DNA of 52,756 nucleotides from CAYNSB01 sp964399625 (GCA_964399625.1 CAYNSB010000029.1:1-52756); one strand, 5' to 3'. Shown: positions 9,101 through 17,511, numbered from the stretch's first letter. The notes: generated by a model not told the origin, from the letters alone. Made by a program: numbers and translations.

Positions 9101-9181
9101 AAATCGACGCCGCCGCCCGAGGGCGGGCTGTCGCGGCTCAAGCAAGCGAAGAAACGTGCCCAGGACGACATGCAGGAGTAA
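6152..9181 (+). CDS. Large membrane protein with vWA and glutamine-amidotransferase-like domains
   Basis: A 1009-residue protein. Two transmembrane segments lie near the N-terminus (PVWLWLLPVLIGLTVWIG; LAVRVLVLALLVGALA). A vWA domain follows with an intact metal-site start D82-S-S-R-S86. A class-I-glutamine-amidotransferase-like fold spans about 325-430 (YDAIVLANQGGYDFSQQ, GGGLVMIGGPNGFGAGG). A second vWA-like domain opens LMLITHSVEMPQG, where the DxSxS metal motif is lost. A last membrane helix lies near residue 870 and a charged Ala/Gly/Pro-rich tail ends the protein. Its stop is three bases before moxR. By family context it belongs to a MoxR/BatA module that remodels or inserts metal into envelope proteins; the exact role is unknown. 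Confidence 0.8.
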   Translation: MMLASILIGGVQFDEPVWLWLLPVLIGLTVWIGRQSLSGLGTRSRRVALAVRVLVLALLVGALARPQWREEGTHVAVTAILDSSRSVPQGRQKAAEEYVAESRAADKDKEDRLGVVSVAETAVAQALPTAMNTVVERSNLGNDLATNLAAGVRLAMALRPEDAAYRLLLITDGNETSGSLLEAAEAARAAKVPIDVLPVRYQADAEVTMDQLVAPTTARMGETLNLKVVLSATRATRGRLSLLLNDEPIDLDPDSASLGLGVTLTPGSNVFSIPVTIPRAGPQRFRAVFEPVADANGKTGDSVLENNEALAVTFVSGQGKVLVVAPSDTQEELAPFLKVLQDAKIAAEVVNAERAPQTLTEMNAYDAIVLANQGGYDFSQQTQEDLRQYVHDSGGGLVMIGGPNGFGAGGWLGSPLEDALPVKLDPPQKRQMPRGALMLITHSVEMPQGVSWGKKTATAAIEALSRLDLAGIVEYQGGSSATLVHPLSEVGDGSAIKRSINRLVFGDMFDYSAAFEVAIVALENAQAGARHIILITDGDAQPPTLQQIQRMKKAKITVSTVGVFPHNPGDLQRLKSIAEGTGGRHYEVVDNNGLGQIVQIFIKEAQTVKRSLIWEGPAFVPAFVGAAAENLRGFGTFPALNGYIVTAEREGMAMVTLRGKENDPIAAQWQYGLGRSLSYTSDATSRWNSQWVQWSGYRAFWEQNLRWAMRPSGNANLRISTEREGDTTKVIVEALDASGERLNFARFKGRLAGPGGSAQDIDLQQVGPGRYEGRVETRAAGNYVASLRYAAPKPDGSGIMEGTAQAAISKPFADEFRAMSDNLPLLQQVAAMTGGRVLEGDIEKDQLWRREGLTMPVALTPIWMAFALTGVALFLMDVGVRRVRVDLAAIHRALFSRSARVKAGQQIGALKSARETARRAMEQRAKTGSPADGGEVYVPSPQTAKVKFEATPEQLKRASAAGPGVAGPGGGDTAGKGAGKTESKSTPPPEGGLSRLKQAKKRAQDDMQE

Positions 9182-9184
9182 CCC

Positions 9185-10246
9185 ATGGCAGCGAATGCTC
9201 ATATCGATCCCACGACGCCCGCCGAGGTGCGCGAGAAGTGCGACCAGTTCCGCTCCGCGTACGCGCGGTTGGTGAACGAGATCGGGAAGGTGCTCGTGGG
9301 CAACGCGCCGGTGATCGACGGCGTGCTCACGTGCCTGTTCGCGGGCGGCAACGTGCTGCTCGAGGGCGTGCCCGGATTGGGCAAGACGCTCTTGGTGCGC
9401 ACGCTGGCGCAGACGCTGAGCCTGCCGTTCAGCCGCATCCAGTTCACGCCGGACCTGATGCCCGCGGACGTGATCGGGACGAACGTGGTGAACGAGGACG
9501 CGGACACGGGGCGACGCGCGTTCGAGTTCCAGCGCGGGCCGATCTTCGCGCAGGTGGTGCTGGCCGACGAGATCAATCGCGCCACGCCCAAGACGCAGTC
9601 GGCGCTGCTGGAGGCGATGCAGGAGCGGAGCGTGACGGTGGCGGGCCGGACGTACAAGCTCGATCAACCGTTCCTCGTGCTCGCGACGCAGAACCCCATC
9701 GAGCAGGAGGGCACGTACCCGCTGCCCGAGGCGCAGCTCGATCGCTTCATGTTCAAGATCGTCGTGGGGTACGCGCAGTTGAACGATCTGATGACGATCC
9801 TGGATCGCACGACGGGCACGGCGACGCCCGAGGCCGGGAAGGTGATGGACGGCGCGACGATCCTCGCGATGCAGCAATTGGTGCGCGGGGTGGTGGTGGC
9901 GCCGCACGTGAAGGAGTACGTCGCGCGCCTCGTGCTGGCGACGCACCCGAGCGGGAGCTATGGCGGCGGCGACTTCGCCGCGGGCGGCGAGGGCGGGCCG
10001 ACGAACAAATATGTGCGCTGCGGGGCGAGCCCGCGCGCGGCCCAGGCGCTCTTGCTCGGCGGAAAGGTGAAGGCGCTGACCGAGGGTCGGTACCACGTGA
10101 GCTACCAGGACGTGAAGGACGTGGCGCTGTCGAGCCTGCGCCACCGGTTGATCCTGAACTTCGAGGCCGAGGCGGATCGGGTGGACCCGGATGGGCTGGT
10201 GCGCCAGATTCTGGAGTTGACGCCGACGGAGCCGGTGAAGAGGTGA
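9185..10246 (+). CDS. MoxR-family AAA+ ATPase
   Basis: A 353-residue cytoplasmic ATPase, normal for MoxR. The Walker A motif is G61-VPGLGKT68 and Walker B is VVLADE with D128-E129. It continues INRATPKTQSALLEAMQE (sensor/MoxR signature) and LATQNPIEQEGTYPLPEAQL, the family's hallmark. A Gly-rich insert (about 255-275, GGGDFAAGGEGG) is unusual. MoxR ATPases act as chaperones with vWA partners; here three vWA-related proteins surround it. It sits three bases after the vWA protein. Its stop overlaps a GAGGTGA ribosome binding site of the next gene, so it is part of one operon. Confidence 0.95.
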   Translation: MAANAHIDPTTPAEVREKCDQFRSAYARLVNEIGKVLVGNAPVIDGVLTCLFAGGNVLLEGVPGLGKTLLVRTLAQTLSLPFSRIQFTPDLMPADVIGTNVVNEDADTGRRAFEFQRGPIFAQVVLADEINRATPKTQSALLEAMQERSVTVAGRTYKLDQPFLVLATQNPIEQEGTYPLPEAQLDRFMFKIVVGYAQLNDLMTILDRTTGTATPEAGKVMDGATILAMQQLVRGVVVAPHVKEYVARLVLATHPSGSYGGGDFAAGGEGGPTNKYVRCGASPRAAQALLLGGKVKALTEGRYHVSYQDVKDVALSSLRHRLILNFEAEADRVDPDGLVRQILELTPTEPVKR

Positions 10247-10253
10247 ACGCGCG

Positions 10254-10931
10254 ATGATTCACCAATTCGAAATCTCGTTCTTCCCGAGGCCGAAGGACGC
10301 GGCCTACTGCCACCTTGTGGCGGGAAGTGCGTTGCGGTGGATGGAGTCGCTCGGCTACATCCTCGGCCGGGATCAGCTGCGATGCTTTCACGAGGGGACC
10401 AAACGGGTCGCGCTTACCGCGTGGTTCGTGGGCAAAGGTGCGTGGCGCCACGCCGTGAAGACGGACTCGGCGGGTGACGGCTTGCAAAGCGTGGGCGAGT
10501 TGGTCGCGCTCAGCACGAAAGCGCCGAAGGTTGTGGAACTCAAGCGGACTCGGGGCGGAGGCGGACAGGCGTGTCGCTGCACGGCACGCGCCAAGACACC
10601 GCTGGAGTTGCGGTGCATGCCCGCGACGAAGGCTCCGCCATTGGTTTGTTCCAAGGACGGCGTCACGAGGATTTATGAACTGCTGTCAGGGCGCGCGATT
10701 CCAGCGTGGTTTGACGCCTTGGAATGGAACCGGTCCGCCGCGGGCATTTGGGAGATCTACGAGGCAATTCGTCAGAACAACTCGCCATATCGCGGGTGGT
10801 CGAAGGACCAGATCTGGGGCGCGAAGAGCGAGCTCAACCGGCAGGGGCGGAAGATCGCCGCAGAACTGTCGGCGCAACTCGGCCGCGAAGTTCGATACGC
10901 GATGCCTCCCATACATCTGGACAAGATTTGA
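10254..10931 (+). CDS. DUF2310-like zinc-ribbon family protein (tentative)
   Basis: A 225-residue protein inserted between moxR and the DUF58 gene, which normally adjoin. Cys residues cluster in ACRCTARAKTPLELRC and PPLVC. The C-terminal pattern KSELNRQGRKIAAELSAQL, then GREVRYAMP, resembles the end of DUF2310 proteins (called possible nucleic-acid-binding zinc-ribbon proteins), but the usual CxxC pairs are incomplete. It has a strong ribosome binding site (GAGGTGA, seven bases before the ATG). Codon use is visibly less GC-biased than in moxR and DUF58, which suggests late acquisition. Function is unknown and the family call is by pattern only. Confidence 0.5.
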   Translation: MIHQFEISFFPRPKDAAYCHLVAGSALRWMESLGYILGRDQLRCFHEGTKRVALTAWFVGKGAWRHAVKTDSAGDGLQSVGELVALSTKAPKVVELKRTRGGGGQACRCTARAKTPLELRCMPATKAPPLVCSKDGVTRIYELLSGRAIPAWFDALEWNRSAAGIWEIYEAIRQNNSPYRGWSKDQIWGAKSELNRQGRKIAAELSAQLGREVRYAMPPIHLDKI

Positions 10932-10938
10932 GAGCTTC

Positions 10939-11991
10939 ATGATCCGCACCCAATCACCAACCCGCCCGCGGTCGATCGACGAGCTGCTCTCGCCGGCGAT
11001 GGTCGCGCGGATCAGCTCGCTCGATTACACCTCGAAGAAGATCTTCGCGGGCAAGCTCAAGGGCGAACGCCGGAGCAAGAAGCGCGGGCAGTCCGTCGAG
11101 TTCGCGGATCATCGCCCGTACGTCCGCGGCGACGACACACGGCACATCGACTGGTCCATCTACGCGCGCCTCGATCGCCTGTTCCTCAAGCTGTTCCTCG
11201 AGGAGGAGGACCTGGCGCTGCACGTCGTGCTCGATTGCTCGGGCTCGCACGACTGCGGGAACCCGAGCAAGTTCCTGTACATGCAGCAGGTGGCGATGAC
11301 GCTGGGATACATCGGGCTGGTGAACTTCAATCGCGTGACGGTGAGTGCGATTGGTGGAGGGAGGAGAGACGAAGAGACGGAGAGACGAAGAAACGGAGTG
11401 AAGGAAGGGGCGGGCACTGGATCGGGAACTTCGTCTCTTGGGAACTCTGTCTCTCCGTCTCTGCTCGCTTCCGTGCGCGACCTGCGCGGGCGACGGCGGA
11501 CGCGGGACCTGGCGAGCTTTCTGTGCGGGCTGGAGCCGACGGGCCCCTCGCCGTGGACCGAGGGGTGCAAGCGGATCGCGCTGTCGCGCCGGGGCAAGGG
11601 CGTGATGGTGGTGCTGTCGGACTTCTTCATCAAGGAGGGGTACGAGTCGGGGCTGCGCCTGCTGCTGGGGCGAGGGTACGACGTGTTCGCGGTGCAGGTG
11701 CTCTCGCCGCAGGAGGTGGAGCCGGGCGGCGGGGGCGGAACGCGCGCGGGGATGACCGGCGGCACGCTCGCGGGCGATCTTCGGCTGAGGGACGTGGAGG
11801 ACGCGGACACGGCGGAGGTGACGATCTCGCAGCCGCTGCTCAAGCGGTACAAGGCGACGCTCGCGGCGTACAACGACCAGTTGCGGATGTTCTGTGCGCG
11901 GCGGGATATCTCGCTCGTCACGGTGCGCTCGGACACGCCGATCGACACGCTGATCCTGGACCATCTGCGCAAGCGGGGGCTGCTGCGATGA
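10939..11991 (+). CDS. DUF58 domain protein (MoxR partner) with an in-frame repeat insertion
   Basis: A 350-residue protein. The DUF58 core is clear: GQSVEFADHRPYVRGDDTRH then IDWSIYARLDRLFLKLFLEE (about 50-90), followed by a vWA-like stretch LALHVVLDCSGSHD. After VTVSAIG the frame runs through about 36 low-complexity residues (about 139-176, rich in Arg/Glu then Gly/Ser) encoded by an inverted-repeat element, then resumes normal DUF58 sequence (VRDLRGRRRTRDLASFL). These proteins are thought to be client-binding partners of MoxR. The last four bases overlap the start of the BatA-like gene (ATGA). The insertion keeps the frame, so the protein is probably made; whether it works is unknown. Confidence 0.9.
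   Translation: MIRTQSPTRPRSIDELLSPAMVARISSLDYTSKKIFAGKLKGERRSKKRGQSVEFADHRPYVRGDDTRHIDWSIYARLDRLFLKLFLEEEDLALHVVLDCSGSHDCGNPSKFLYMQQVAMTLGYIGLVNFNRVTVSAIGGGRRDEETERRRNGVKEGAGTGSGTSSLGNSVSPSLLASVRDLRGRRRTRDLASFLCGLEPTGPSPWTEGCKRIALSRRGKGVMVVLSDFFIKEGYESGLRLLLGRGYDVFAVQVLSPQEVEPGGGGGTRAGMTGGTLAGDLRLRDVEDADTAEVTISQPLLKRYKATLAAYNDQLRMFCARRDISLVTVRSDTPIDTLILDHLRKRGLLR
11362..11463. repeat. Inverted-repeat element inserted within the DUF58 coding sequence
   Basis: Left arm 11362-11395 is made of gagacg/gaag units. Right arm 11429-11463 is pyrimidine-rich and complementary. A perfect 14-base inverted match, agagacggagagac, lies at 11373-11386 and, as complement, at 11449-11462. About 30 bases of unrelated sequence form the middle. 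The arms match the flanks of the four-helix-bundle gene near 931-1418. Here there is no gene inside, so this is the shape of a short non-autonomous copy. It adds whole codons and no stop to the host gene. Confidence 0.65.
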
Positions 11992-14147
11992 CATGGCTCT
12001 CTCCCCTTCCGGCGCTCGTTGCCGCGGCGATCGCCGTGCCCACGCTGCTGATTCTGTACTTCCTGAAGCTGCGCCGGCGGGATGTGGAGATCTCCTCGAC
12101 GCTGCTGTGGAAGAAGGCGATCCAGGACCTGCAGGCGAACGCGCCGTTCCAGCGCCTGCGCCGGAACATCCTGCTGCTGCTGCAGATGCTGGCGCTGGGC
12201 GCGGCGCTGCTGGCGGTCGCGCAGCCACGCCTGCGCGGGGAGAGCGGCGCCAGCGAGAAGCACGTGATCATGATCGATCGCTCGGCGTCGATGTCCGCGA
12301 TGGACGAGAAGGACGGGTCGGGCACGGCGATCACGCGATTGGAGCGGGCCAAGCGTGACGCGATCGCCGTGGTCGATTCGCTGCGCGAGCCGAGCCTTCT
12401 GGAGAAGACGCTCGGGTCCGGCGAGAGCGAGCAGGGCAAGGGCGACACGGCGATGGTCGTGGCGTTCGACGTGAGCGCCAAGGCGATGCAGGCGTTCACG
12501 AACGACAAGGCGGCGCTCAAGCGCGCGATCGAGGCGATCACGCCGACGGATGCGCCCACGTCGGTGGACGAGGCGTTCCGCCTGGTGCGGGCGCAGGCGC
12601 CGCGCCGTTTCGTGAAGGACACGCGCGAGGAATCGGCGGGCGCGGCGTACGAGAAGCCCTCGGGGCGGGTGGGCACGATCCACCTGTTCACGGACGGGCG
12701 CCTGCCCGATCTTGCCAAGGCCGACGTGTCGCCCGAAGACACGGTGAAGTACCACGCGGTGGGCGCGGGCGAGACGGCGAACGTGGCGATCACGTCGCTG
12801 CGGGCCGGGCGGGCGTTCGATGATCCCAATCGCCTGTCGATCTTCGTGGGTCTGCAGACGACGGAGCGCGTGGCGCGGAGCCTGGACGTTGAGCTGGAGA
12901 TCGATGGCAAGCCGATCGCGATCAAGAGCGTGGACCTGCCCGCGGCGACGGTGGAGAACGGGGACGCGTCCGCGCCCCCACCGCCGGCGTCGGGCGGCGC
13001 ATCGGGCGCGAGCGGCATCGAGAAGAAGGTCGTGGCGGGGATCGGCGGGACCGTGTTCTCGATGGATCGCCCGCAGGGCGGCATCGTGAGCGTGCGCGTG
13101 CGCACGCCCTCGACGGATGTGTTCAAGGAGGACGACTCGGCGTCGGTGGTGGCGCCGGCGAGCAAGAGCCTGTCGCTGGCGATCGTGACGACGGGGAACA
13201 TGTTCCTCAAGCCCGCGCTCGAGAATCTGCCGTTGGCGAGGCTGGACCAGATGAGCCTCGAGCAATTCGAGGCGCACCGCGCGCAGGAGGCCTCGGGCAA
13301 GGTGGCGCCGTACGACGTGGTGATCCTGGATGGCGTGCTGCCGAAGATGGAGAAGGGGGCCGAGTCGCTTCCCCCGGGGCGATGGCTTGTGTTCAACGCG
13401 GTGCCGCCGGGCGTGGTGGACAAGGGCGCGGGCCCGGCGGGTGTGCTGCTGGACTGGTCGCGGAACCACGCGGCGCTGCGAGGGATCACGCTCGATGCGA
13501 TCGTGATGGGCAAGACGCGGAACGTGGAGATCCCCAAGGGCTCGCCCGCGCGAGCGATCGCGTCGACCGACTCGGGCCCGGCGATGCTGGAGGTGACGAC
13601 GGGGCAGTCGCGCGCGATCGTGGTGCCGTTTGACATCGTGGAGACGAGCTGGCCTCTGGACGTGTCGTTCGTGATCTTCCTTGCGCAGGCGGTGGAGTTC
13701 CTTGGCGATGACGGCACGGGCGTGGGGCAGAGCGTGCAGCCGGGCGGGGTGCTGTCGGACCGCGTGCCGCCCGGGGCGAGCGACCTTCGCGTGGCGTTGC
13801 CCGATGGGAGCAGCGAGGCGATGGGCGCGCCGGCGCCGGACGGTCGCGTGGTGTACGGGCCGGTCCAGCGGGCGGGGGTGTACACGCTCTCGTGGCGTGG
13901 CCCCGCGGGCCCGACGGACGCGAAGATCGGGGATCGTGTGGCGCGGGCGTTCACCGCGAATCTGCTGGACGCGCGCGAGTCGGACCTGTCGAGCGTGCGT
14001 GAGCTGAGCCTGCCCACGGCGGTGGCCCAGGCGCAGGCGAAGGGCTCGACGCGGGCGGCGGTGGCGCTGTGGCCGTTCCTGCTGCTGGGAATGCTCGCGC
14101 TGCTGCTGCTGGAGTGGTTCATCTACAACCGTCGGGTGCAGGTCTGA
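11988..14147 (+). CDS. BatA-domain vWA membrane protein
   Basis: A 719-residue protein. The N-terminus is the aerotolerance-regulator (BatA) domain: WLSPLPALVAAAIAVPTLLI and LKLRRRDVEISSTLLWKKAI, then a second helix LLLLQMLALGAALLAVAQP. A vWA domain follows with intact metal motif D97-R-S-A-S101. The remainder is periplasmic beta-rich sequence, with YDVVILDGVLP and GRWLVFNAVPPG resembling the amidotransferase-like fold of the larger vWA protein. One last transmembrane helix sits at the C-terminus (ALWPFLLLGMLALLLLEWF). The ATG at 11988 overlaps the DUF58 stop, which fixes the start. It is presumably a membrane-tethered client or partner of the MoxR/DUF58 pair. Confidence 0.85.
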   Translation: MTWLSPLPALVAAAIAVPTLLILYFLKLRRRDVEISSTLLWKKAIQDLQANAPFQRLRRNILLLLQMLALGAALLAVAQPRLRGESGASEKHVIMIDRSASMSAMDEKDGSGTAITRLERAKRDAIAVVDSLREPSLLEKTLGSGESEQGKGDTAMVVAFDVSAKAMQAFTNDKAALKRAIEAITPTDAPTSVDEAFRLVRAQAPRRFVKDTREESAGAAYEKPSGRVGTIHLFTDGRLPDLAKADVSPEDTVKYHAVGAGETANVAITSLRAGRAFDDPNRLSIFVGLQTTERVARSLDVELEIDGKPIAIKSVDLPAATVENGDASAPPPPASGGASGASGIEKKVVAGIGGTVFSMDRPQGGIVSVRVRTPSTDVFKEDDSASVVAPASKSLSLAIVTTGNMFLKPALENLPLARLDQMSLEQFEAHRAQEASGKVAPYDVVILDGVLPKMEKGAESLPPGRWLVFNAVPPGVVDKGAGPAGVLLDWSRNHAALRGITLDAIVMGKTRNVEIPKGSPARAIASTDSGPAMLEVTTGQSRAIVVPFDIVETSWPLDVSFVIFLAQAVEFLGDDGTGVGQSVQPGGVLSDRVPPGASDLRVALPDGSSEAMGAPAPDGRVVYGPVQRAGVYTLSWRGPAGPTDAKIGDRVARAFTANLLDARESDLSSVRELSLPTAVAQAQAKGSTRAAVALWPFLLLGMLALLLLEWFIYNRRVQV

Positions 14148-14254
14148 TGCCACGGGCGGCGCCACGGAGAATGTGCAACCCGCGGACGCCGTGTCCGAAC
14201 AATGGTGCATCTCCTGGGCGTTGCTCTTGGTCGATCGTGTGCTTCGGGTGCTCC

Positions 14255-16576
14255 ATGGTGCGTGCCTTGCGACGGCGATCGCTGGCGTGTCTCGCGTGCG
14301 GGCTTTGGCTCGCGGGCGGGGCGTGGGGGCAGGGAACGGGGCGCGAGCCCTCGATGTCCTTGGATTTCGGCTTCGGGCGCACGCTGGTCGCGGAGCGGTG
14401 GAACCCGGTGCGCGTGACGATCGACGCGGGCGAGAGGGCGATCTCGGGCGCGGTCGTGGCGGAGTTCGTGCAGGACGGCTCGCAGGTGGCGCGGGTGCAG
14501 ACGGCGTTCGCCGCGGTGCCGGGCACGCCCTCGCTCGTGACGCTCGCGATCGCGCCGCCCCCGTCGTGCTCGCGGGTGGACTTCTCGCTGATCGACGACT
14601 CGGGGCGCGTGCGGTCCACGCTGGAGTGCTCGGCGGGGGAATCGAGCGTGGCGCTGTCCATGCCCAACATCGTGCCCGCGGACACGGGGCTGATCGTGGG
14701 CGTGGGGCGCGCCGGCGAGTGCGTGCGCGGGCTGAGGTCGGCCCTGGCGGAGCTCGCGACGGGGCAGCGGACCGATGGCTCGCTCGTGGCGGGGATGGGC
14801 GGCGCGGCGCGCCTGGTGGATTGGAAGGGCGTGGGCGGGGCGCAGGCGCTGACGGAGCAACTGCCGCTGCACGCGATGGAGTACGCCGGCATGCTCGCGC
14901 TGGTGGCGAGCGCGGACTCGACGATCGGGCCCGACCCGCGTGCGCTGGACGCGATGCACGAGTGGGTGCGGGGAGGCGGGCGGCTCGTGCTTCTGGCCGA
15001 CGCTGCCGGGCCGGCGTGGATGCGATGGGCTCCCGAGGAAGTTCGGGCAAGGCTGGCGCTGGACGAACCGGAGTCCATCGCCACGCCCGGCTCGCTGCGG
15101 GCACGGCTGGATGAGATTGCCCGAACGTTGCGCTCGGCGCGCGCCGCGCGCGAGAGCGCCGCGCCGAACGATGGGTCGGACGTGAGCGTGTCGACCGCGT
15201 CGAGCGTGCGCGCGCGTCCGATGCGCCTGCAGAGCGGGGCGGCGTCGCGCGGGTGGACGCTCGAGCACGCGATGGCGGATGGCCGCGGGTTGCTGGCGCA
15301 CGGCCCGGTGGGGCTGGGATACGTGGTGGTGCTGGGGGCCGATCCGCAGCGATGCTTCGAGACCCTTTCCACGAGCGCGTCGCTGGCGGCGTGGGTGGAC
15401 GCGATCGCGCCGGCTCTGGCGGACCGGCGCGCGATCGCGGGCCCGACGCAGGAGACGGGATGGAACTTCTACGGCGCGTCGCGCGCGGGGCAGGCGATCG
15501 ATCAGACGATCCAGCGCGTGGCGAACGTGCCGGACTTCGGCGTCGGTTCGTTCGCGTTCATCGCGGTGGGGATGGTGGCGCTGGCGCTGCTCGTGGGCCC
15601 GCTCGATTACATTGCGCTGACCCGCCTGCGGATCGCGCACCGCTCGTGGCTGACGGCGCTGGTGTGGGTGGGCGTGGTGACGCTGGGCGCGTACGCGGTG
15701 CCGCGGTACCTGCGCACGGAGCCGACGCGGATCGATCGGTTCGGCGTGATCGATGCGATCGCGACCCCGCTGGGGGCTGGCGCGGAGGGGGGCGGGGCGC
15801 GGACACCCGACGGCGTGTCGCGCGCCACGAGCGTGACGGGGATCTACTCGTCGGGCGCGGGGTGGGCGCGCGTGACGGCGTCGCCGCGCGGAGCGTGGTT
15901 CCGTGGCGTGGGCGTGCAGACCTTTCAGTTCGGGGGCGATACTCGCCCGCGGGCGGTGCTGCCGACGGTGCAGTCATCGCCGATGGGCGGGGGCGATCGC
16001 GCGTGCGTGATCGGGTCGATCCCGCTGAGCCTATGGACGTTCCGCGCGGTGTTGGACGATGCGCCCGGGCCGGCGCTGGCGGCACGCGTGCGCGTGGATG
16101 AGCGCGGCGCGAGCGTGATGGTGCGCGGGCTGCCCGAGGGAGCGCGGGTGGAGCGTGCGTCCTGGGTGCTGGGCGATCGCACCCGCTGGCTGGGCGAGGG
16201 AGCGGGCTCGATGGACGGGGCGTTGTGGAGCGCTCGCCTGGGGAGCGATCAGCCGGCGGCGGAGACGTCGCCTCGCCCCACGCGCCGGAGCGCGCGGGGG
16301 TGGGTCGTGCAGCAGCCGGCCGCGAGCCCGGGCGACCTCGACACCGAGATGCTGAACTTGCCCGGCCCCGACCGGCGGGCGCTGGCCATCGACACGCTGG
16401 CCCGGGCGGGCTGGGGCGTGCTGACGCTTCGTGTTCGCCAGATGGGCGATGCGTTCACGGTCGATCGCGCGGGCGAGCGATCGCACGGTGCGCTCGTTCG
16501 GCTGCTCGTGCCTCCGGAGGCAATCGAGGGCGCTCCGCTACCACAGGCTCCACCATCTCAAGGACCCACGCCATGA
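14255..16576 (+). CDS. Large exported membrane protein of the MoxR/BatA cluster, unknown function
   Basis: A 773-residue protein from ATG 14255. That start gives a clean signal peptide (MVRALRRRSLACLACGLWLA, Ala-rich cleavage region after it). An upstream ATG at 14147 overlaps the previous stop and would add 36 Cys/Pro-rich residues, so coupling from there cannot be excluded. The first part is an exported beta-rich domain. A segment DAMHEWVRGGGRLVLLADAA resembles amidotransferase-like folds. Two membrane helices lie near residues 430-485 (FAFIAVGMVALALLVGPLDY; LTALVWVGVVTLGAYAVP). A further exported domain closes the protein. Its stop overlaps the ABC ATPase start. I do not recognise a named family. 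Confidence 0.7.
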   Translation: MVRALRRRSLACLACGLWLAGGAWGQGTGREPSMSLDFGFGRTLVAERWNPVRVTIDAGERAISGAVVAEFVQDGSQVARVQTAFAAVPGTPSLVTLAIAPPPSCSRVDFSLIDDSGRVRSTLECSAGESSVALSMPNIVPADTGLIVGVGRAGECVRGLRSALAELATGQRTDGSLVAGMGGAARLVDWKGVGGAQALTEQLPLHAMEYAGMLALVASADSTIGPDPRALDAMHEWVRGGGRLVLLADAAGPAWMRWAPEEVRARLALDEPESIATPGSLRARLDEIARTLRSARAARESAAPNDGSDVSVSTASSVRARPMRLQSGAASRGWTLEHAMADGRGLLAHGPVGLGYVVVLGADPQRCFETLSTSASLAAWVDAIAPALADRRAIAGPTQETGWNFYGASRAGQAIDQTIQRVANVPDFGVGSFAFIAVGMVALALLVGPLDYIALTRLRIAHRSWLTALVWVGVVTLGAYAVPRYLRTEPTRIDRFGVIDAIATPLGAGAEGGGARTPDGVSRATSVTGIYSSGAGWARVTASPRGAWFRGVGVQTFQFGGDTRPRAVLPTVQSSPMGGGDRACVIGSIPLSLWTFRAVLDDAPGPALAARVRVDERGASVMVRGLPEGARVERASWVLGDRTRWLGEGAGSMDGALWSARLGSDQPAAETSPRPTRRSARGWVVQQPAASPGDLDTEMLNLPGPDRRALAIDTLARAGWGVLTLRVRQMGDAFTVDRAGERSHGALVRLLVPPEAIEGAPLPQAPPSQGPTP

Positions 16577-17511
16577 TCGAGATCACGGGCCTGGTCAAGA
16601 AGTTCGGCGACCTGATGGCGGTGGACCACCTGAGCCTGTCGATCGGCGCGGGCGAGGTGTTCGGGTTCATCGGGCCCAACGGCGCGGGCAAGAGCACGAC
16701 GATGAAGGTCCTGGCGTGCCTGCTCGCGCCCGACGAGGGCACGGCGCGCGTGTGCGGGATGGACGTGACCCGCGAGGGAGACGCGATCCGACGCGTGATC
16801 GGGTACATGCCCGACTTCCTGGGCGTGTACGACGACCTGACGGTGGACGAGTATCTCCAGTTTTTCGCCGCGGCGTTCGACATTCCCCGGCGCGGGGGCA
16901 AGCGGCGGGCGGTGATCGACAGCGTGCTTGAGCTGACGGACCTGACGGGCAAGCGGGACGCGATGGTGGACTCGCTCTCGCGCGGGATGCAGCAGCGCCT
17001 GGGCGTGGCGCGGGTGCTCATCCACGAGCCCAAGGTGCTGCTGCTGGACGAGCCGGCGAGCGGGCTGGACCCGCGGGCACGGATCGAGATGCGATCGCTG
17101 ATCACGGAGCTGGGGCGGATGGGCAAGTGCGTGATGGTGTCGTCGCACATCCTCACCGAGCTTGGCGAGATGAGCACGTCGATCGGCATCATCGAGAAGG
17201 GCAGGCTGCTGTACGCGGGCAAGCTCGCCGAGGCGCTGGCGCGCGTGAGCGCCGGGGAACGCATCAGCGTTCGCCTGGAGAACGCCGAGCAGATGGGTCT
17301 GGCCGGCGACGCGCTGCGGGGCGAGGCGCGGGTGGCGCGCGTGACGCCCGACACGGACACGCTCGAGGTGGAGCTCGCTCCGGGCGGGCACGGTCACCAT
17401 TTCCTGATCGAGCGCCTGCTGGCGAGCGGGGTGCGGATCGCGGCGTTCACGCCCCAGCCCGTGAAGCTCGAGGACGCGTTCCTCAAGCTGACCAAGGGGG
17501 CGCTGCAATGA
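16573..17511 (+). CDS. ABC transporter ATP-binding protein (ABC-2 exporter type)
   Basis: A 312-residue ATPase. Walker A is GPNGAGKST (34-42), the signature is LSRGMQQRL (from about 135), Walker B is VLLLDEP with D159-E160, and SSHIL is the switch histidine region. A C-terminal extension of about 90 residues is typical of multidrug/GldA-like exporters. It starts in the stop codon of the previous gene (ATGA), and its own last four bases overlap the permease start, so ATPase and permease are certain partners. The genomic link to MoxR, DUF58 and BatA-like proteins suggests export or membrane reorganisation as part of the same system. Confidence 0.94.
   Translation: MIEITGLVKKFGDLMAVDHLSLSIGAGEVFGFIGPNGAGKSTTMKVLACLLAPDEGTARVCGMDVTREGDAIRRVIGYMPDFLGVYDDLTVDEYLQFFAAAFDIPRRGGKRRAVIDSVLELTDLTGKRDAMVDSLSRGMQQRLGVARVLIHEPKVLLLDEPASGLDPRARIEMRSLITELGRMGKCVMVSSHILTELGEMSTSIGIIEKGRLLYAGKLAEALARVSAGERISVRLENAEQMGLAGDALRGEARVARVTPDTDTLEVELAPGGHGHHFLIERLLASGVRIAAFTPQPVKLEDAFLKLTKGALQ

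Noticed and set aside
5573..10144. A 1523-codon open frame opposite the NHL, vWA and moxR genes
   Set aside because: Same composition artefact; the plus strand carries Walker and MIDAS motifs in a different frame.
11160..15104. A 1314-codon open frame opposite the BatA-like gene
   Set aside because: Low-complexity Arg/Ala/Pro sequence, overlapped by well-supported plus-strand proteins.
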